A DNA stretch of 64,000 nt from Diadema setosum (GCF_964275005.1 NC_092685.1:10193654-10257653), one strand, 5' to 3'. Shown: positions 35,001 through 47,685, counted from the stretch's first letter. Notes: a model not told the origin generated them from the letters alone. Numbers and translations are program-made.

Positions 35001-38000
35001 ATCACTGTGTCATGAAAATATGGATTAGAAGATTCCATAACTCTCTTACTTTTGTTTGATTTTGCAGAAACTTTCACTTTCTTAACCTCATAGAAACTAC
35101 ATTCTTCAGGGCCTATCATCTCCATGTATAGGGTGTGCAAGACACAAGGTTCATTATGAGGATTTAGCATAATTTTGTTGTTGTTTTGTTTTTTTTCATT
35201 GAAACAGGAAACATTCTACAGTTTATTGGGTGATTTTTAAGTGTTTGATGATACATTGTTGGTAACAACAGGTTTATTTATTATTTTTTTTACCGCTTTG
35301 TGCACAGGGGAACTAGATGTTTCACACAGAACAGGAAGAAATCGTATCACTGCTACACTTGGTTTGGTTGTCCATGCAGCAGGTGAGAAGAATCTATATT
35401 ACACATTGGCATAACATTATATACTGGATGTTACCACCATAATGGCATCAATTCATTTTACGTTTTAGTTACATACACAAGTGTTTAGAAATAACAAATT
35501 CTAATACTTATGGCCGCAAGAACCACACACACTTCCCAGGAGTTGTGAAGAACCCATTTATGCAAGAAACTTTGCTTAACCTAAAAGCCAATGTATTTTC
35601 ATCTCCCAACTGAGGGTGCTCTTTATAGTTTACTTCCAAATAATACATTGTGCCTTTACTGAATTGGCAGTGAAAAGGAATGTATAATGTTGAAAAAACA
35701 AAAAACAAATGTGAAATATGTTAGATTGTTGGGTGAATTATAGACCGATGTGCCATGTCAGTGTACAATCAGTGTGTAATGTCAGAAGGTTTGATGTGGG
35801 TTTTTTTTTTATTGCAATTACTTTGCAATTATTGGTACACTCCATTTCTCCGCTGTCACCGAACCATCTTTCACATCTATTATGGAAACTCCCTAATGAG
35901 CAATTATTGGAGGTTGAGAAAAATGCTGCAATTATTCATTGTTACACTGCCTCATAGTGATTTCCCTTTGAATAGGGTACAGACTGTATTATGCTTTCTT
36001 GTTATTAAGTGGGCCTAGGACTTTCTCAGAAATCTAGTATCTGCTGTTGATATGAAATCAGAAATTATTGAGAATGTCTATTCATAGTTCACTTGAATTC
36101 TAATTTTATGTGGTGGAGATGAATGCTGTAAAAGATCTGTAATACCCTTAACTGTATGAAGGATAGTTGCCTGGTATTAAAAGATGGACAAAGTCTTCAG
36201 CACAAGTCCAAACTAGGACTTCCTCCCCTTTGTACACTATGTGTATGTTTGTACTCCGTACTTAAACTTTATAGTGCCACGTTTCACATTTCAAATTCTG
36301 TGAAGTGGTGGGTAAACATTTGTACTTCTTGGGACCGTGCAGAACGTTCTCACCCTTCCTGCTGACAATCATATTCTCCGTCTTAATTGCAGCTGACGGT
36401 GTAGCTATGGGAGCAGCTGCTATAGGATCTCGGGCAGATGTGCAGATGATTGTATTTGTTGCCATAATGTTGCACAAGGTGAGATCTGCACACTCTTTTC
36501 TCAGGAGTAACTAAGAGGCAAGGAAGGGAAATGGCATAGAAGTTTGTTTAATCATTTCATAAATTTGCAACAGATTGCATCAGTGAATGTATAAACATGT
36601 ACGTCTAATAAAGAGAGAGAAAGAGAAACACATGTACACAACACAAGCATGCCAATATTTTAATGTTATCATGACAGATATCTGCTCTTATAGGTTCATG
36701 TGGTAGTGTTGTGCCTCATTTTAACATGATTAATCACAAATATGTAAAAATATATGTATGAACAGACTGCTAGAAAAAAAGAAAAAAAGAAAAAAACAAC
36801 AACTACAACCAAGCCCACATGCATAAATACCAGATCCACTCTGTAAGAAATTGATGTGGATAGAGTCTGTGGGTACCATTGCAAGAAGCCAATGGATGCT
36901 ATTAGAGGAATTTCATTGTATGTATGTCAGGTTCGAGTCCAGAAAAGAAGCAGGATTATTGAAACCTAAGTAGAAATTATTGTGGATGATATCACAATGC
37001 ATGTACTTCATCTTTGAATTTTTTTTTCCCACTCTCCAGGCCCCAGCAGCATTTGGTCTGGTGACCTTTCTCATGCATGAAAACTACGAGAGGAACAGGA
37101 TACGAAAGCATCTCCTTGTATTTTCATTTGCAGCTCCAGTAATGGCGTTATTTACTTACTACAGTCTAAGTCATGTGAGTGCTCTTCCTTTTAACCAATC
37201 TACTCCCAGAATCCAATTAAGTTTTTGAGGGTTTGTTGTTGCTGTTTTTTTTTTTTTCTCTCTCTCTCTCTCTCTCTCTCTTTGACAATTACGTGGTTTG
37301 GTGCTGTAATTTTATATGATAACATTTACTCATTGTTGATGTGTTCAGAGGTGGAAGTAAGTAAAAAAAAAAAAAAACAAACCAAAACAAAACAAAAACA
37401 GAACACGCCGTACTAACCAACATGTGAGCCCTTTGTTGCTCATAAATATTTTTTTGTTTTGTTGCAGAGTATTCAAAAGCATCTTAAAGACAGCAAGGTT
37501 AATGATTTATTCTAAAATTGGCTCCTCATTATGAAGATTTAGGTACCTGCTTCTGTAAAACATTTTTAGTAAATTTCTTTTCCATTTTGTGCAGATGCAT
37601 TGATTTTAGCCTGTTACATCTAATCATTCTCTAGTATAAGATTTGCAAATTTAGAGTTGCAAATTTAATGATGACAAAATGATAATTTTTGCAGCACCCC
37701 CCCCCCCCCCCCCCCCCCCCAGACTGGAAGAGTTAGATTGCCACTTATCAGTAATTGTCATTGAAAATCTATATACGATACTTTTCTACAAACACAACTG
37801 ACCCTGTCCTTCCTTGTCATAGATGTCTGTAAATCACCTAAATCTAAACCTACTGCAACAACAAAATACACATACATTAGATTTAGGTTGTGAAGTCAAT
37901 ACATTATGATACATTGTCAATCCAGTAACGGGAATGGATTAAGACAGGCTAATAAAATGACATCATTAGAGACAGAACACTATTCCTGCTTTAAAAAATG

Positions 38001-38339
38001 TTCGTAAGTGAAGAAGCAAAAAAATGAAATATCAGAATAAGTTCAACTGTCAAGAAAGTAATGTCTAGAATTCCCTTATTTTGTTTTCAGGCAAGCAAAC
38101 AGGCTCTGCTGTCTGTCAATGCCACAGGATTGTCAATGCTCTTCTCGGCCGGCACCTTCCTTTATGTGGCCACAGTGCATGTTCTTCCCGAGATAGCCTC
38201 CAGCCAGAAACAGCCACCTTCACCGGCTGACCCAGAGGGTGGGACGGAGGTCAGACAGGGCTTTACGTGGACTGAGCTCGGGGCGCTGGTGTGCGGCTGC
38301 CTGGCACCCCTCTTTCTCGCCATGGGACACCACCATTAG
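32067..38339 (+). CDS. SLC39A9: zinc transporter ZIP9 (seven exons)
   Basis: ZIP-family zinc importer of the ZIP9 subfamily, found in Golgi and plasma membrane in vertebrates, where it also acts as a membrane androgen receptor. Coding exons are 32067-32177, 33429-33531, 34188-34421, 35308-35382, 36393-36478, 37040-37174 and 38091-38339; all junctions are GT-AG and in phase, giving 330 residues (human 307). It matches ZIP9 closely: [61 protein letters not shown] (metal-site His172, Asp176), [15 protein letters not shown] (His202), [12 protein letters not shown] and [18 protein letters not shown]. Eight membrane segments are expected. The loop at about 100-140 has the histidine-rich EHDHSHS and AHGHSH clusters, and the C-terminus is GHHH, as in other ZIP9 proteins. 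Two adjacent ATG codons open the frame; the first is used here. Confidence 0.97.
34484..34590 (+). repeat. ~26 bp minisatellite in SLC39A9 intron 3
   Basis: Four imperfect repeats of ATATACTGTACCTTCCTACT with GGCCT or AGCCT spacers, directly after exon 3. Confidence 0.75.
37468..37497 (+). other. possible 30-nt cassette exon in SLC39A9
   Basis: A 30 bp open segment (codes [10 protein letters not shown]) follows a good acceptor (T-rich tract then TTGCAG) and precedes a GT (CAAG/gttaat, a weak donor). It lies between exons 6 and 7, both phase 0 at that junction, so its inclusion would add ten residues after the sixth membrane segment without changing frame. The normal junction LSH-ASKQAL aligns with other ZIP9 proteins without it, so it would be optional or chance. 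Confidence 0.25.
37697..37720. repeat. poly-C tract
   Basis: A run of 24 C bases in SLC39A9 intron 6. The length is likely to be unreliable in assembly. Confidence 0.9.
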
Positions 38340-40557
38340 ACAAATGCAGCTGTATCCCCGCAGTATTTATCTTCCTCTGTTCCAAAGGAGAGTCCTACTG
38401 CTGAAAGCACTGTACCAGAGGACAAGAGACATTGTAGGAGTCCGTCTTCAGACGAGGTCTCCAGTTAGAGATTGCATCGAGGCAGAGCAACAGAAATCAA
38501 GGGCTCTGAGAAATGATTAATGCCACAAGGATGTATGTGTAGCCCACTTCATCACTTGTCGTGGTGACTCTATCCACAAAGACTGGCTCGAGGAAGAAAG
38601 ACAAAATTTAATGGGTGCTGAACAGCTTTTTTATGGCTGTTACCATATTTCTGTCAATATAATGTCTGGTCAGACAGGCTGAGCATAATCAGAGTCAAGA
38701 AGATATCCCGAAGAGGCACTTCATAAAACCAGTTTAGGAGGGTGGGTTTTTTGTTTGTATGTTGTTGTTGTTTTTTTTTTTTTTTTTTTTTTTTTTTGGG
38801 GGGGGGGGGTTGGGGGGGAAGGGAGTGTTTGTTTTTAAGACAAGTCAGATATTGGTACTATGTTTTCCTATCATAGGCCATATAGATGGATTTATCCCTC
38901 GCAACAAATGCAAATCAATCTGGATTAGTTATTCAACATCAAGGGAGGCTTTTTTTCAGGTTTGAGGTTCAGCAGTGTCAAGTTGTAATACAGTCCATTT
39001 TATTTTGTTTTCTATAGAAGTTTAGTGCCAGTCATTGACTCATGAATTGTACATTATTGCTCAAATTATGTCAAGTATGCCTGGAAGGCTGTCATGTTTG
39101 CACCAATAAGATTTGCACTTTGAAATGAATGAAGTGCTGAATGAGATATCTATTATATTATGCTTTGCAATCGAGGGGTTCTCCCAAAAGAATGCTTAAT
39201 TATCTCGAGTCTTCATGTGCAGAATTGACAAGCTGGAGTAAGCTGACATTTCTTACTGTCAAAGAAATTCATTCCAGGCAAGCCTAGTGAAGCTAGTTTA
39301 TACCAAGCAATATCTCATGAATCAGCTCTTGGGGATAATAAGGTTATGTATGTCGTTTTTGTGAATGGATTCGTACTCATTTTATGCACAGAAAATTATT
39401 CTTATAAAGTCACTGTGTAACATTTCATGTGAAAGGTCCTTTCTTTGTATAGGTCTGTCTTTTTTTTTTCTCTCTCTCCAAAAAGGACATTGATGTAGTG
39501 CTAGGATTGTGTAATATGCCAGATGTCAATTTCATTCAAAGCCCACAAATCAACAAGTTGAATGCAGCTACACTCATCATGTCAGTATGTGTGTGATCGT
39601 GTCAAATGCATATTTTTGAGTGTGTGTTTGTGTGTGTGTTTGCTTATGTCTCATGTTCCTTGACTTGCATTGGATAGTTTAGCTGTTACTAACTGCTCCA
39701 AAGCCTGCTTTCAAACTGAAATGTGGGGGGGGGGGGGGAGGAAATTTCCCTGAAGTTCATCCTATTTTTAATCTCTATCAGTACCAGCTACAGTGATAAT
39801 ACAATGTATTGGTTTGTAAGGAGCAGTTCTTGACCAGGAGAAAGTTACCAATTGAAATGACTTGATTGGATGTTCAGATTGGGATGTTAGGAAAAGGTGT
39901 CAAAGTAGCTGACAATATAATATTATGTAGGCTCATATATACATTAATTTACTTTCAAGACTTGTGGCTGAACTTGTCTTTCACCGTGTTCCATAGGGTA
40001 AGAAGTTCAAAGATTGTGTAGGAGTTTGCAACATCAGCAGTCAATGGCATATCATCATGATACAGTAGAGTGTAGTACATGTGTTCATCAACAACTAAAG
40101 GTGTCTGGAGATTTTGTCAACTCTGTATAAATGTGTAAGTCAACAGTTACACAACCTGACAGGTTATCATTGGTTCTGTGTATGTCAACTTACTCAAGGT
40201 TTCCTGTCTTTGTACATTTTATAAAATATGAGTGTTCAGCACTTTATAGCCAGCTTTGTGTGGCATTTGGAAAGCTGATGTTGTGGTGGAATGGGGAAAA
40301 AGGAAGTAACAGACATGATATATTGATGGTATGCTCAGAGTTTGATTATATACAAGCAAGTTTATCAGTGTAGAGAGGGCTGCTAGTGTATATCATGCTT
40401 AGATTCCAGCGGCATTTTGTTTGTTGGGACCATCAAAGAAGTGGGAGCAGACTCGGTCAAGTTTTTTGTATCTTGTATAAGGTTACATTGCTGTCTATCC
40501 AGCCATTATTAAAAACAACATGATCACAGACCAGGAATGTTGTATACCTGCCGTTGT

Positions 40558-40942
40558 TTGTCTCTAAACCCTGGTGACAGATGTGGGGATTCAGGTTTTT
40601 TAACTTTTTGCAAGGTAATTAGGAACCACTCACATGAAATATCAAGGAGCATACAATTCTAAAAGGAAATCAAAAGTTTGTTTGTTTTTTTTTTTAATGA
40701 AAATTGGTTTTGCAACAGCGGAGATATCCAGAAACGAAGAGATCAACAATTTTACTGGGACCACTTTATTTTGCTTTGTTTTTGGATATCTCGGCCATTT
40801 CAAAACCAATTTTCATCAAATACACTTTGAATTCCCCTTGAAATTGTATCCTCTTCAATATTTCACCAGCGGTTTTTTAGTCATCTTACCCAAAGTTAAA
40901 GTCTTACTCCTCCATCTTGACCAAGCTATACCATCCCTTTAA
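40558..40942. repeat. TTAA-type palindromic MITE, copy 3
   Basis: The right end, CTATACCATCCCTTTAA, is intact; the left end is degraded. The interior matches the copies at 3-394 and 12662-13055, including TTTTTGGATATCTCGGCCAT and CAAAACCAATTTTCATCAAA. Confidence 0.75.
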
Positions 40943-41541
40943 GATGGTGCTTGCCGTTGAACTCATTTGATTAGAAAAGTTCAGATCAGAGTGGTATGAA
41001 GAGGTACTGCTGTATGCACAGTATTCATTCATGTAGTCGTGTAAGTGCCATGATGTATGTAGCCAGTGCTGACTCTGTAATGCCTCTCGTGTAAGTCCAT
41101 ATGGTTCTCCTCATACAAATTGCAATAGCGCAAAGTTTGAATATTAAAGGCAAAGAGTGCGTGTCAGTCTATTTTACATTACCTTGCCCCATAGTCCCAT
41201 ATGTGTGTTGCTCAATAACCAAAGGCCATTTGTAACAGTATGAGGACACAAAACATACACATATACTTCATTATGGTGAGTTAATTTACATCAACTTTTA
41301 AACACTTTGTATGAAAAAAAAAAAAAGAGAGATAAGGAGAGCATGAAAAAATGTTTTGTTTGCTTTTTAGGGCAGTCTGAGAAATCCGTTCTTAAAAAAC
41401 AAAAACAACAAAAAACATACTTTTCTGTTTATAAATATCTGAATGTAGTTGTATGAAGTTCCAAACTGGGATGAACGTACAGTAAATCGCAAGTCAGCTT
41501 GTGGGTTGATGAATTGCATAAATCAAAGAAATGTTCCATTT

Positions 41542-42050
41542 TATTACCTCTGCCGAGGGAGTAGGTCATGTTTTCGTTACCATTGGTTGGTTGGTTTGTT
41601 TGTTACATGTAGTTAGTTTGTCCATGTGCAAAATCACTCAAAAAGTAGTTAACGGATTTGGATGAAACTTGCAGGAAAGGTTTAGAATGATACAAGTAAC
41701 AGGTGATTACATTTTGGTAGTGATCCGAGAATTTGGGGGGAATTTATGAAGGATTTTTGATATTTTGGCAGGTAGGGTCAGTGAACTTGGGAGTTCAGGC
41801 TGCGCGTATTTGAGGTTTGCATGCGGGCACTAAAGTGTGTGCTCTAGTTTCTGCTAGGGCGAGGTGCGCCGTGCAGCTGAGGGTTTATGACATAACGAAG
41901 GCTACTATATTGGGAAATCGGGCGACTTTTGGCACACTATGCTGTAAGTACGCATGGGTGGAAATCACTTACTATGGAAGAACAAGATCAGTGGTGGAAA
42001 TGAGCTGCATGCTTGGCGGAGGTCTGTGCTCTAAGAGTGCTTCTCTAGTT
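41542..42050 (+). repeat. dispersed repeat, 'CTCTGCCGAGG...GGCGGAGGTCTG' family
   Basis: The block begins ACCTCTGCCGAGGGAG and contains ACGGATTTGGATGAAACTTG and GTAGTGATCCGAGAATTTGG. It ends with GGCGGAGGTCTGTGCTCTAA and TTCTCTAGTT. The terminal parts (CTCTGCCGAGG against GGCGGAGGTCT) are inversely related. It is non-coding. A degraded relative occurs at 2942-3297. I recall this repeat type from several marine animal genomes, but cannot name it. Confidence 0.65.
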
Positions 42051-43807
42051 TTCTTATGTTTCTTATGAAATTCTTTATGTAAGACAACATTTTTTAGAGT
42101 TGATAGCCTTGTGTAAGTCAACAGGTATTCTTATTTTAATAGAAACAAGACATTACCAGGAGAATGCCTAACCGTTGAGAATGAGTGCTTAGGTTCAGTT
42201 CTGCATTGCATACAGGTAGACTGTTAGTATGTGGATTAGTGTGTGAAATGCTTGTGTAAATGTGTTTGCCTGAAACATCCATTCACGAAAGAAAAACCCA
42301 ACCTCTAACAAGAAACATAGGAAAACACACACATAACATATCAGTGTTAGAAAAAGATGAAAATAATGCAGAAATGCAAGCTATTCAAGGGAATGGGGGT
42401 TGGGGGATACAATGTTACTGTCAAAAAACGGAGTCTGTCAAGTACAGAGTGTAAAATTTTGGAAAACATTACCAAAAGCACAGCACCAAACCACAGAATG
42501 AGGTACTGACTACATTACCAACGAAATAGTGACTATGCACTAAGCTGCTACATTACAATGTACTGTATGTGCACGAAAAAATGGGCAGTTTTACTTGACT
42601 GAGGTCATTGATATCTGTAAAATGAAGTTCCATTCCATATTGAGTCCATAATATAGTGTAAAATTGCACATGGCAGAGCATACATCATTTGTTTTAGTGA
42701 ATAAAGTGTACCAGCAGTTGTAACATATGTATAATGATACAGGAGTATGATTTTGCATGAACACACAAACAAACACACACATGCTGTTGTTGCTTGCCAC
42801 ACAAAACTACAATACAACACATTTGAACGCTGCCATTGATATTATATGAACTGGTCCATGTTTTTTAATCAAAACAGGCAGTTTGTCGATAGGTTATTAC
42901 ATTGGCGCATGATCTCTGATACCGGCATAGAATGGCACAGCATGATGTTGAAGCAACAACCAAGAGAGAGAGAAAAAAAAAAAATTGTGCAGTCTTTGCA
43001 CACAGGAGAGAGAATGTGATAGACAGCAAAACATACAATGAAAAGAGTGAGAAAGAATTAACCTCGGTCTTCACTATAGTAATATGGCAAAAGCAACTTG
43101 CTATTGAGTACAAAAATGTGATGTTATAGCTTATCATAGCTGTGGAAAATTGTTCTCATTGACCTGACTTGGTCTGAGTATCTGTGAACACTATTGCTGC
43201 TATCCATGCGCACACCTGGTTCCAACCCAAGCTATAACAAAAGACTGTAACACCATCATTTTGGTATTCTAAAAGTCCTGACAACATTTCCAGTACATGT
43301 CACAGAAGTCACTATGGGTTCACACTAAATACCACATCGACACGAAGCAGCAAGTACAATCCAAAAATGTACTCTAATCACTACATACGTGTATAATACC
43401 ACTCAGGAAGGTGAGAAGATCTCTTCCCACCTCCCTGATAATACCTCAAGAAAGGCCTTCACACTTCTTCTGGAATAGTAATGACAATCTGCTTTGGAAA
43501 GACTTCTCTAGGGTTGTAACCAATACATGTATCATTCACTTGTCATTATATATGTTACCCTCTTTTTTTTATCACAGGCGCACAATAGCATCTTTTATCA
43601 ATTTTTGCAGTTCGCCTCTCAGAGATGTCGTAGATGATACCCATGTTGAACAATATCATACACGAAAGAATAATTATATACAATAAAACATCAACAATAA
43701 CACATACACACCAAAAACAAACAATGGAAAGGGCAGAATCAACGAAAAATCAAACAAGCAGTAAAAAAAACAACATACTGGTAGTTTTAGAGGAAAGGCC
43801 AAAGAAA

Positions 43808-44020
43808 TACTGTAAAAGTGGAAATTTTCGCGGTGTTGAAATTTTCGCGCATTTCGCGCAACCAGAAACTAGCGCGAAAATAAAAACACGCGAATATTTT
43901 TGCTTGCCATACGTTCCTGTTCGTGATGTCTTGATTCCGCGGAATTAAAAACACGCGAAACTCTTCTGACCCGGCCTAGCGCGAAAAATTAGTCGCGCGA
44001 AAATATCCACTTTTACAGTA
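43808..44020. repeat. TA-flanked MITE (CTGTAAAAGTGG ends), CpG-intact copy
   Basis: Ends TA-CTGTAAAAGTGGA and TCCACTTTTACAG-TA. The interior is dense in GCGCGAAA and TTTTCGCG motifs. It is the intact partner of the decayed copy at 23533-23745. Confidence 0.85.
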
Positions 44021-46344
44021 CTCGATACTTGCTTTCATGTGCTGCATTATTCATTCATGCCCGTGTCTCAGTCCTTGTCAGTTTGATATCTACATGTATA
44101 TCACTCTTCTACTAAATCTGAAGAATAGACTGAATAAACATGCTTCCCTTCCATATGTTATACTACCAATGAAGTCAAATATCAACAATGAATCCTTTGA
44201 TTAGCAATACAAATGTGTGCTGAGGTAAAACAAATATCTTCCAGGCACAATTCTGTATATCTATTCAAATATCTTCTTTGAAGAGTACTATATGTTACAT
44301 TTATATGTTATCGCTACTATGACTATTGCATACTCTGAGTGCAAAGTTATTCACATCAATGTCACTGGGAGAAAAGCCCTGCAGACATCAATTGAAGTCA
44401 TTCAAAATACTGAGTCATTCATGGTTTTGGAAAACATACATACATGAAACAAATTGATGAATTTTATATACAAATGTATTTGAAGGACGGAAGAAAAAGG
44501 AAATTGTGTACATTGATTTCTGGGGCTGAATACAAAATAATAGTTATCACATGATTCTAGTTACGACAAATATACTGCCCCACAGCACTGGTTAAGACGA
44601 TTCTTGTTGACATTTGTCTACTAGACTATCCTTACACCTTTCCGCTGGTGAAAGATGGATATCTGTATCTTCCACCAAGGCCTCAAGACATACAGATACA
44701 TAATTTTCATGATATGAATCTTATGTGTGGTAATAAGAAGGAAAATACACGAATTACCAAAAATCCATCTACATTTGTCACATATCTTCATACACTTGTC
44801 ATCAGCTTTAAACATTATCATAGAAACTGTATTATCATACAGATGAATTCTATCACAAAACCAGATTTAAATATATATAAATACTAAATTGGGACAATCA
44901 AAAGTGCATATAAATTACTATTGACAAGTTAAAATGACAAGAAGTGTGGTGACTTACAAAAGCACAATTCTTTTAAGGCAACATTCTTTCTACTCAGATC
45001 TAAAAGTGCTAAGGCTGAAGAATTGTTGATTGCAAACCTTACTGCTACATTAATGAAAATAGAGACCACCAATATTCAATGAGGCCATTTCTCAAGAGTA
45101 TAGATGAACTGAAGTATAAAAATATATGATAATACAGTTTTCATTGCATATTGAAAGATGTGGTGGCATACAGCTAAGTGAGCCCTCCACATTTCGTTAA
45201 TCTGTAGGTGAGAATACTTCATTAATTTCTAAAGCTAAATAGCCACAATATACTCTGGTATGAAGAAAAAAAATGCCTGCTGGACGGAAGGTTTTCATTC
45301 ACTTGACGCAACATGTAATTCCTCACCATTTCATCAAAAGATTTTACTCAGGAATTCTAAAAAGAAAACAACATCTTAAAATACTTTATTGTCTATACAG
45401 CTGAAAGGTTTCATGATTAATGTAGGACAATTCACTTTTGTGGAAAGATATTGAATCTCTTTGGCTGACTTCAAAACTAACAACTGCACTTTATCAAATC
45501 TTTATAAATCTGGCTAGAATCTTCTGAACATTGGAATGTCTTGCATAGATACAAATTTCTCAATGTGAAAATTGGAATCCCTTGATTGAGTTTAATCTTG
45601 TTTGATAAGTCTCCACATACAGAAGCTGACTTGTGAACTCACTTAACATCTTTAAATCACTAACTGCCTGACACACAAAAATACAAAATTAGTGCATAAA
45701 AGTGCCCAAATATTTGCACACAATTGTTCATGTGGCTCCATAACATCACAACACAAGTCATAATCCTTTCCTATCACTGTTAAACATCCCCTTCAAAGCT
45801 GATATTCCTTCTGATACGAGGCCCACTTTGGAGACCATCATTTCACAGATCTATACAAATGGTACTGTGTTCCAAAGCAGGTGTTGCAAGGAGAAATACT
45901 GCTACAAAAAGAGAACATAGGCACAAAGAGCTGCGTTGTGTACCTATTCTGTCAGAATAAGGGCCTTATTCATTCCAGTTGAACAAACCTATGCCATACC
46001 ATCATATTGACAGATTAGTATCATCTCAAAATTTCTAGCTAGTCTTTGTGCCAACTATTGACTGTTGGAGAAGAGAAATTGTCAGTAGCGTGAGATAATT
46101 AAAGACTGCTGCCCATCTCTGTAATAGTGTATAGGTTAAAATTGCAGTGACTTGGCCAGAAACCAGTCCAAAGATATGTAGGATTATGATTGCATACCAT
46201 CCAACCCCCCTACATTCAATGAATAGGAATAAATTTGGGGAAATATTACAAAAATAGAAATTTCACCCATCTGCAATACATCAATATCAGCAGCTGTAAT
46301 AACAAAATAGGATTACAATAGTGCATAAAGCTTCTTAATTCTTT

Positions 46345-46346
<2 letters not shown>

Positions 46347-46374
<28 letters not shown>
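46347..46374. repeat. (GA)n microsatellite
   Basis: A pure GA array of about 28 bp. Confidence 0.9.
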
Positions 46375-46380
<6 letters not shown>

Positions 46381-47000
46381 GAAGGAATATTCCTTTTATA
46401 TATGCACAGTTGATAGGTATGGAATTAGCCTCATCAACTTAAGATATATTCAAGATCTTTGGAATCTGCATATGTTTGGGTACACTTTGGAAGTCATATT
46501 CTTCATGGACATCACTGTGAAACAGTTTAGTTGTAATATTATTCAACATATTTTCCCCCCATCTATAACCAATGTATGAACTATGACATCAATATACAGA
46601 TATTCATTACAAGTTGTAGCTGTACACAGTATCCTGAAATAATCTGTGCTAACTGCTGGTTGTATCAGTACTTTCAAATCTTCTTTATAGCGATAAGAGC
46701 CCTTGGAAAACCTTATGGACTCTTTTAGAAAATTACTTATGTAATTGCACTAACATATCTTAATTTCTTTCACTGTATTTCGACACTTATGATGCACATA
46801 GAAAAAATACCACAGGTTTGCCCTAGTAAATGTTATGAACATGTCTTTAGCATACTATATCACACATCATATCGATGAAAGCTTTGAAATATCATATACA
46901 ATATCTTTACAACACTGTGAGTTCATCTGAAAGCAGAATAAAATACCAAAACAAAGAGATGAAATGTGATGGGGGTTACTTAAAAGGGAGGCATTGCCTA

Positions 47001-47205
47001 CGTATCCGGGCAATTACCCCCAGAGGGCAATTACCCCCCGGCTAAATACTGGTTAGTGGTAAGGTTAGAGTTAAGATTAGGGTTAGGGTTGGGTTTAGTG
47101 TTAGGAGTTTGGGTTATGGTTAGGATTAGTTTCAGGATTAGGATTAGGATTAGGGACAGGGGAAGGGTCCGGGGTAATTGCCCAGGGGGTAATTGCCCTA
47201 GACCC
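47001..47205. mobile_element. 205 bp element carrying telomere-like TTAGGG repeats
   Basis: The 9 bp direct repeat CATTGCCTA lies at both borders (46992-47000 and 47206-47214). Inside it are inverted ends, each built of two GGGCAATTACCCC motifs (right end in the opposite sense). The centre (about 47050-47160) is a degenerate TTAGGG array with GATTAGGGTTAGGGTTGGG at its core and GGATTA variants to the right. A 9 bp target copy is typical of MuDR-like transposases; family assignment is inference. It lies about 90 bp beyond the RGS22-like stop codon. Confidence 0.65.
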
Positions 47206-47304
47206 CATTGCCTATTGCTCAATTTTTAATAGCTCTATGATTTCTACATGTACACAGATTCTGTACAAGAGAATGATGTGAATGCTTTGTGGTGTAAGAT
47301 TTGG

Positions 47305-47642
47305 TCAGTCTTGGACAACAACTGCCAGCCGGGGCGGCATGCTTACTCTGTTGGGTCTGGAAGGAGTGGAGGAGGACTCTAGGGTAGATCCCCCGCTGCC
47401 CCGGGTTGAGATGGTGTTCCTCTGCCGAGACTGTGGCTGCAGCGTTCCTGGAGTACTGGTGGACTCTCTGGTACTGGTCCGCCCACTTCGTGGCACCGCC
47501 GGCGCTGTCTCCACATCACTGAAGTCTGTTGCCTCGTTGGCCTCAAATACCTAATAACATTTGGATTCCAAAGTTTGTTTGTTTGTTTGTTTTTGAGGTA
47601 GGTAGAGAGATGTAAGGACGTGGTGAAGAGTATGTGAGTTGA

Positions 47643-47685
<43 letters not shown>

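Larger units (their letters stand above)
38340..47304. other. intergenic DNA between SLC39A9 and the RGS22-like gene
   Basis: Convergent interval of 9 kb, so it should contain the 3' UTRs of both genes. It includes the repeats at 40558-40942, 41542-42050, 43808-44020 and 47001-47205. A T-then-G homopolymer block lies at about 38770-38810. Open frames are short and of low complexity, and I see no gene. Confidence 0.6.

Noticed and set aside
36925-36945. GGTTCGAGTCC, a tRNA B-box-like motif
   Set aside because: No A-box at the right distance and no acceptor-stem pairing around it.
47031-47222. 63-codon open frame with NPN and LIL repeats
   Set aside because: It is the translated complement of the telomere-like TTAGGG array.
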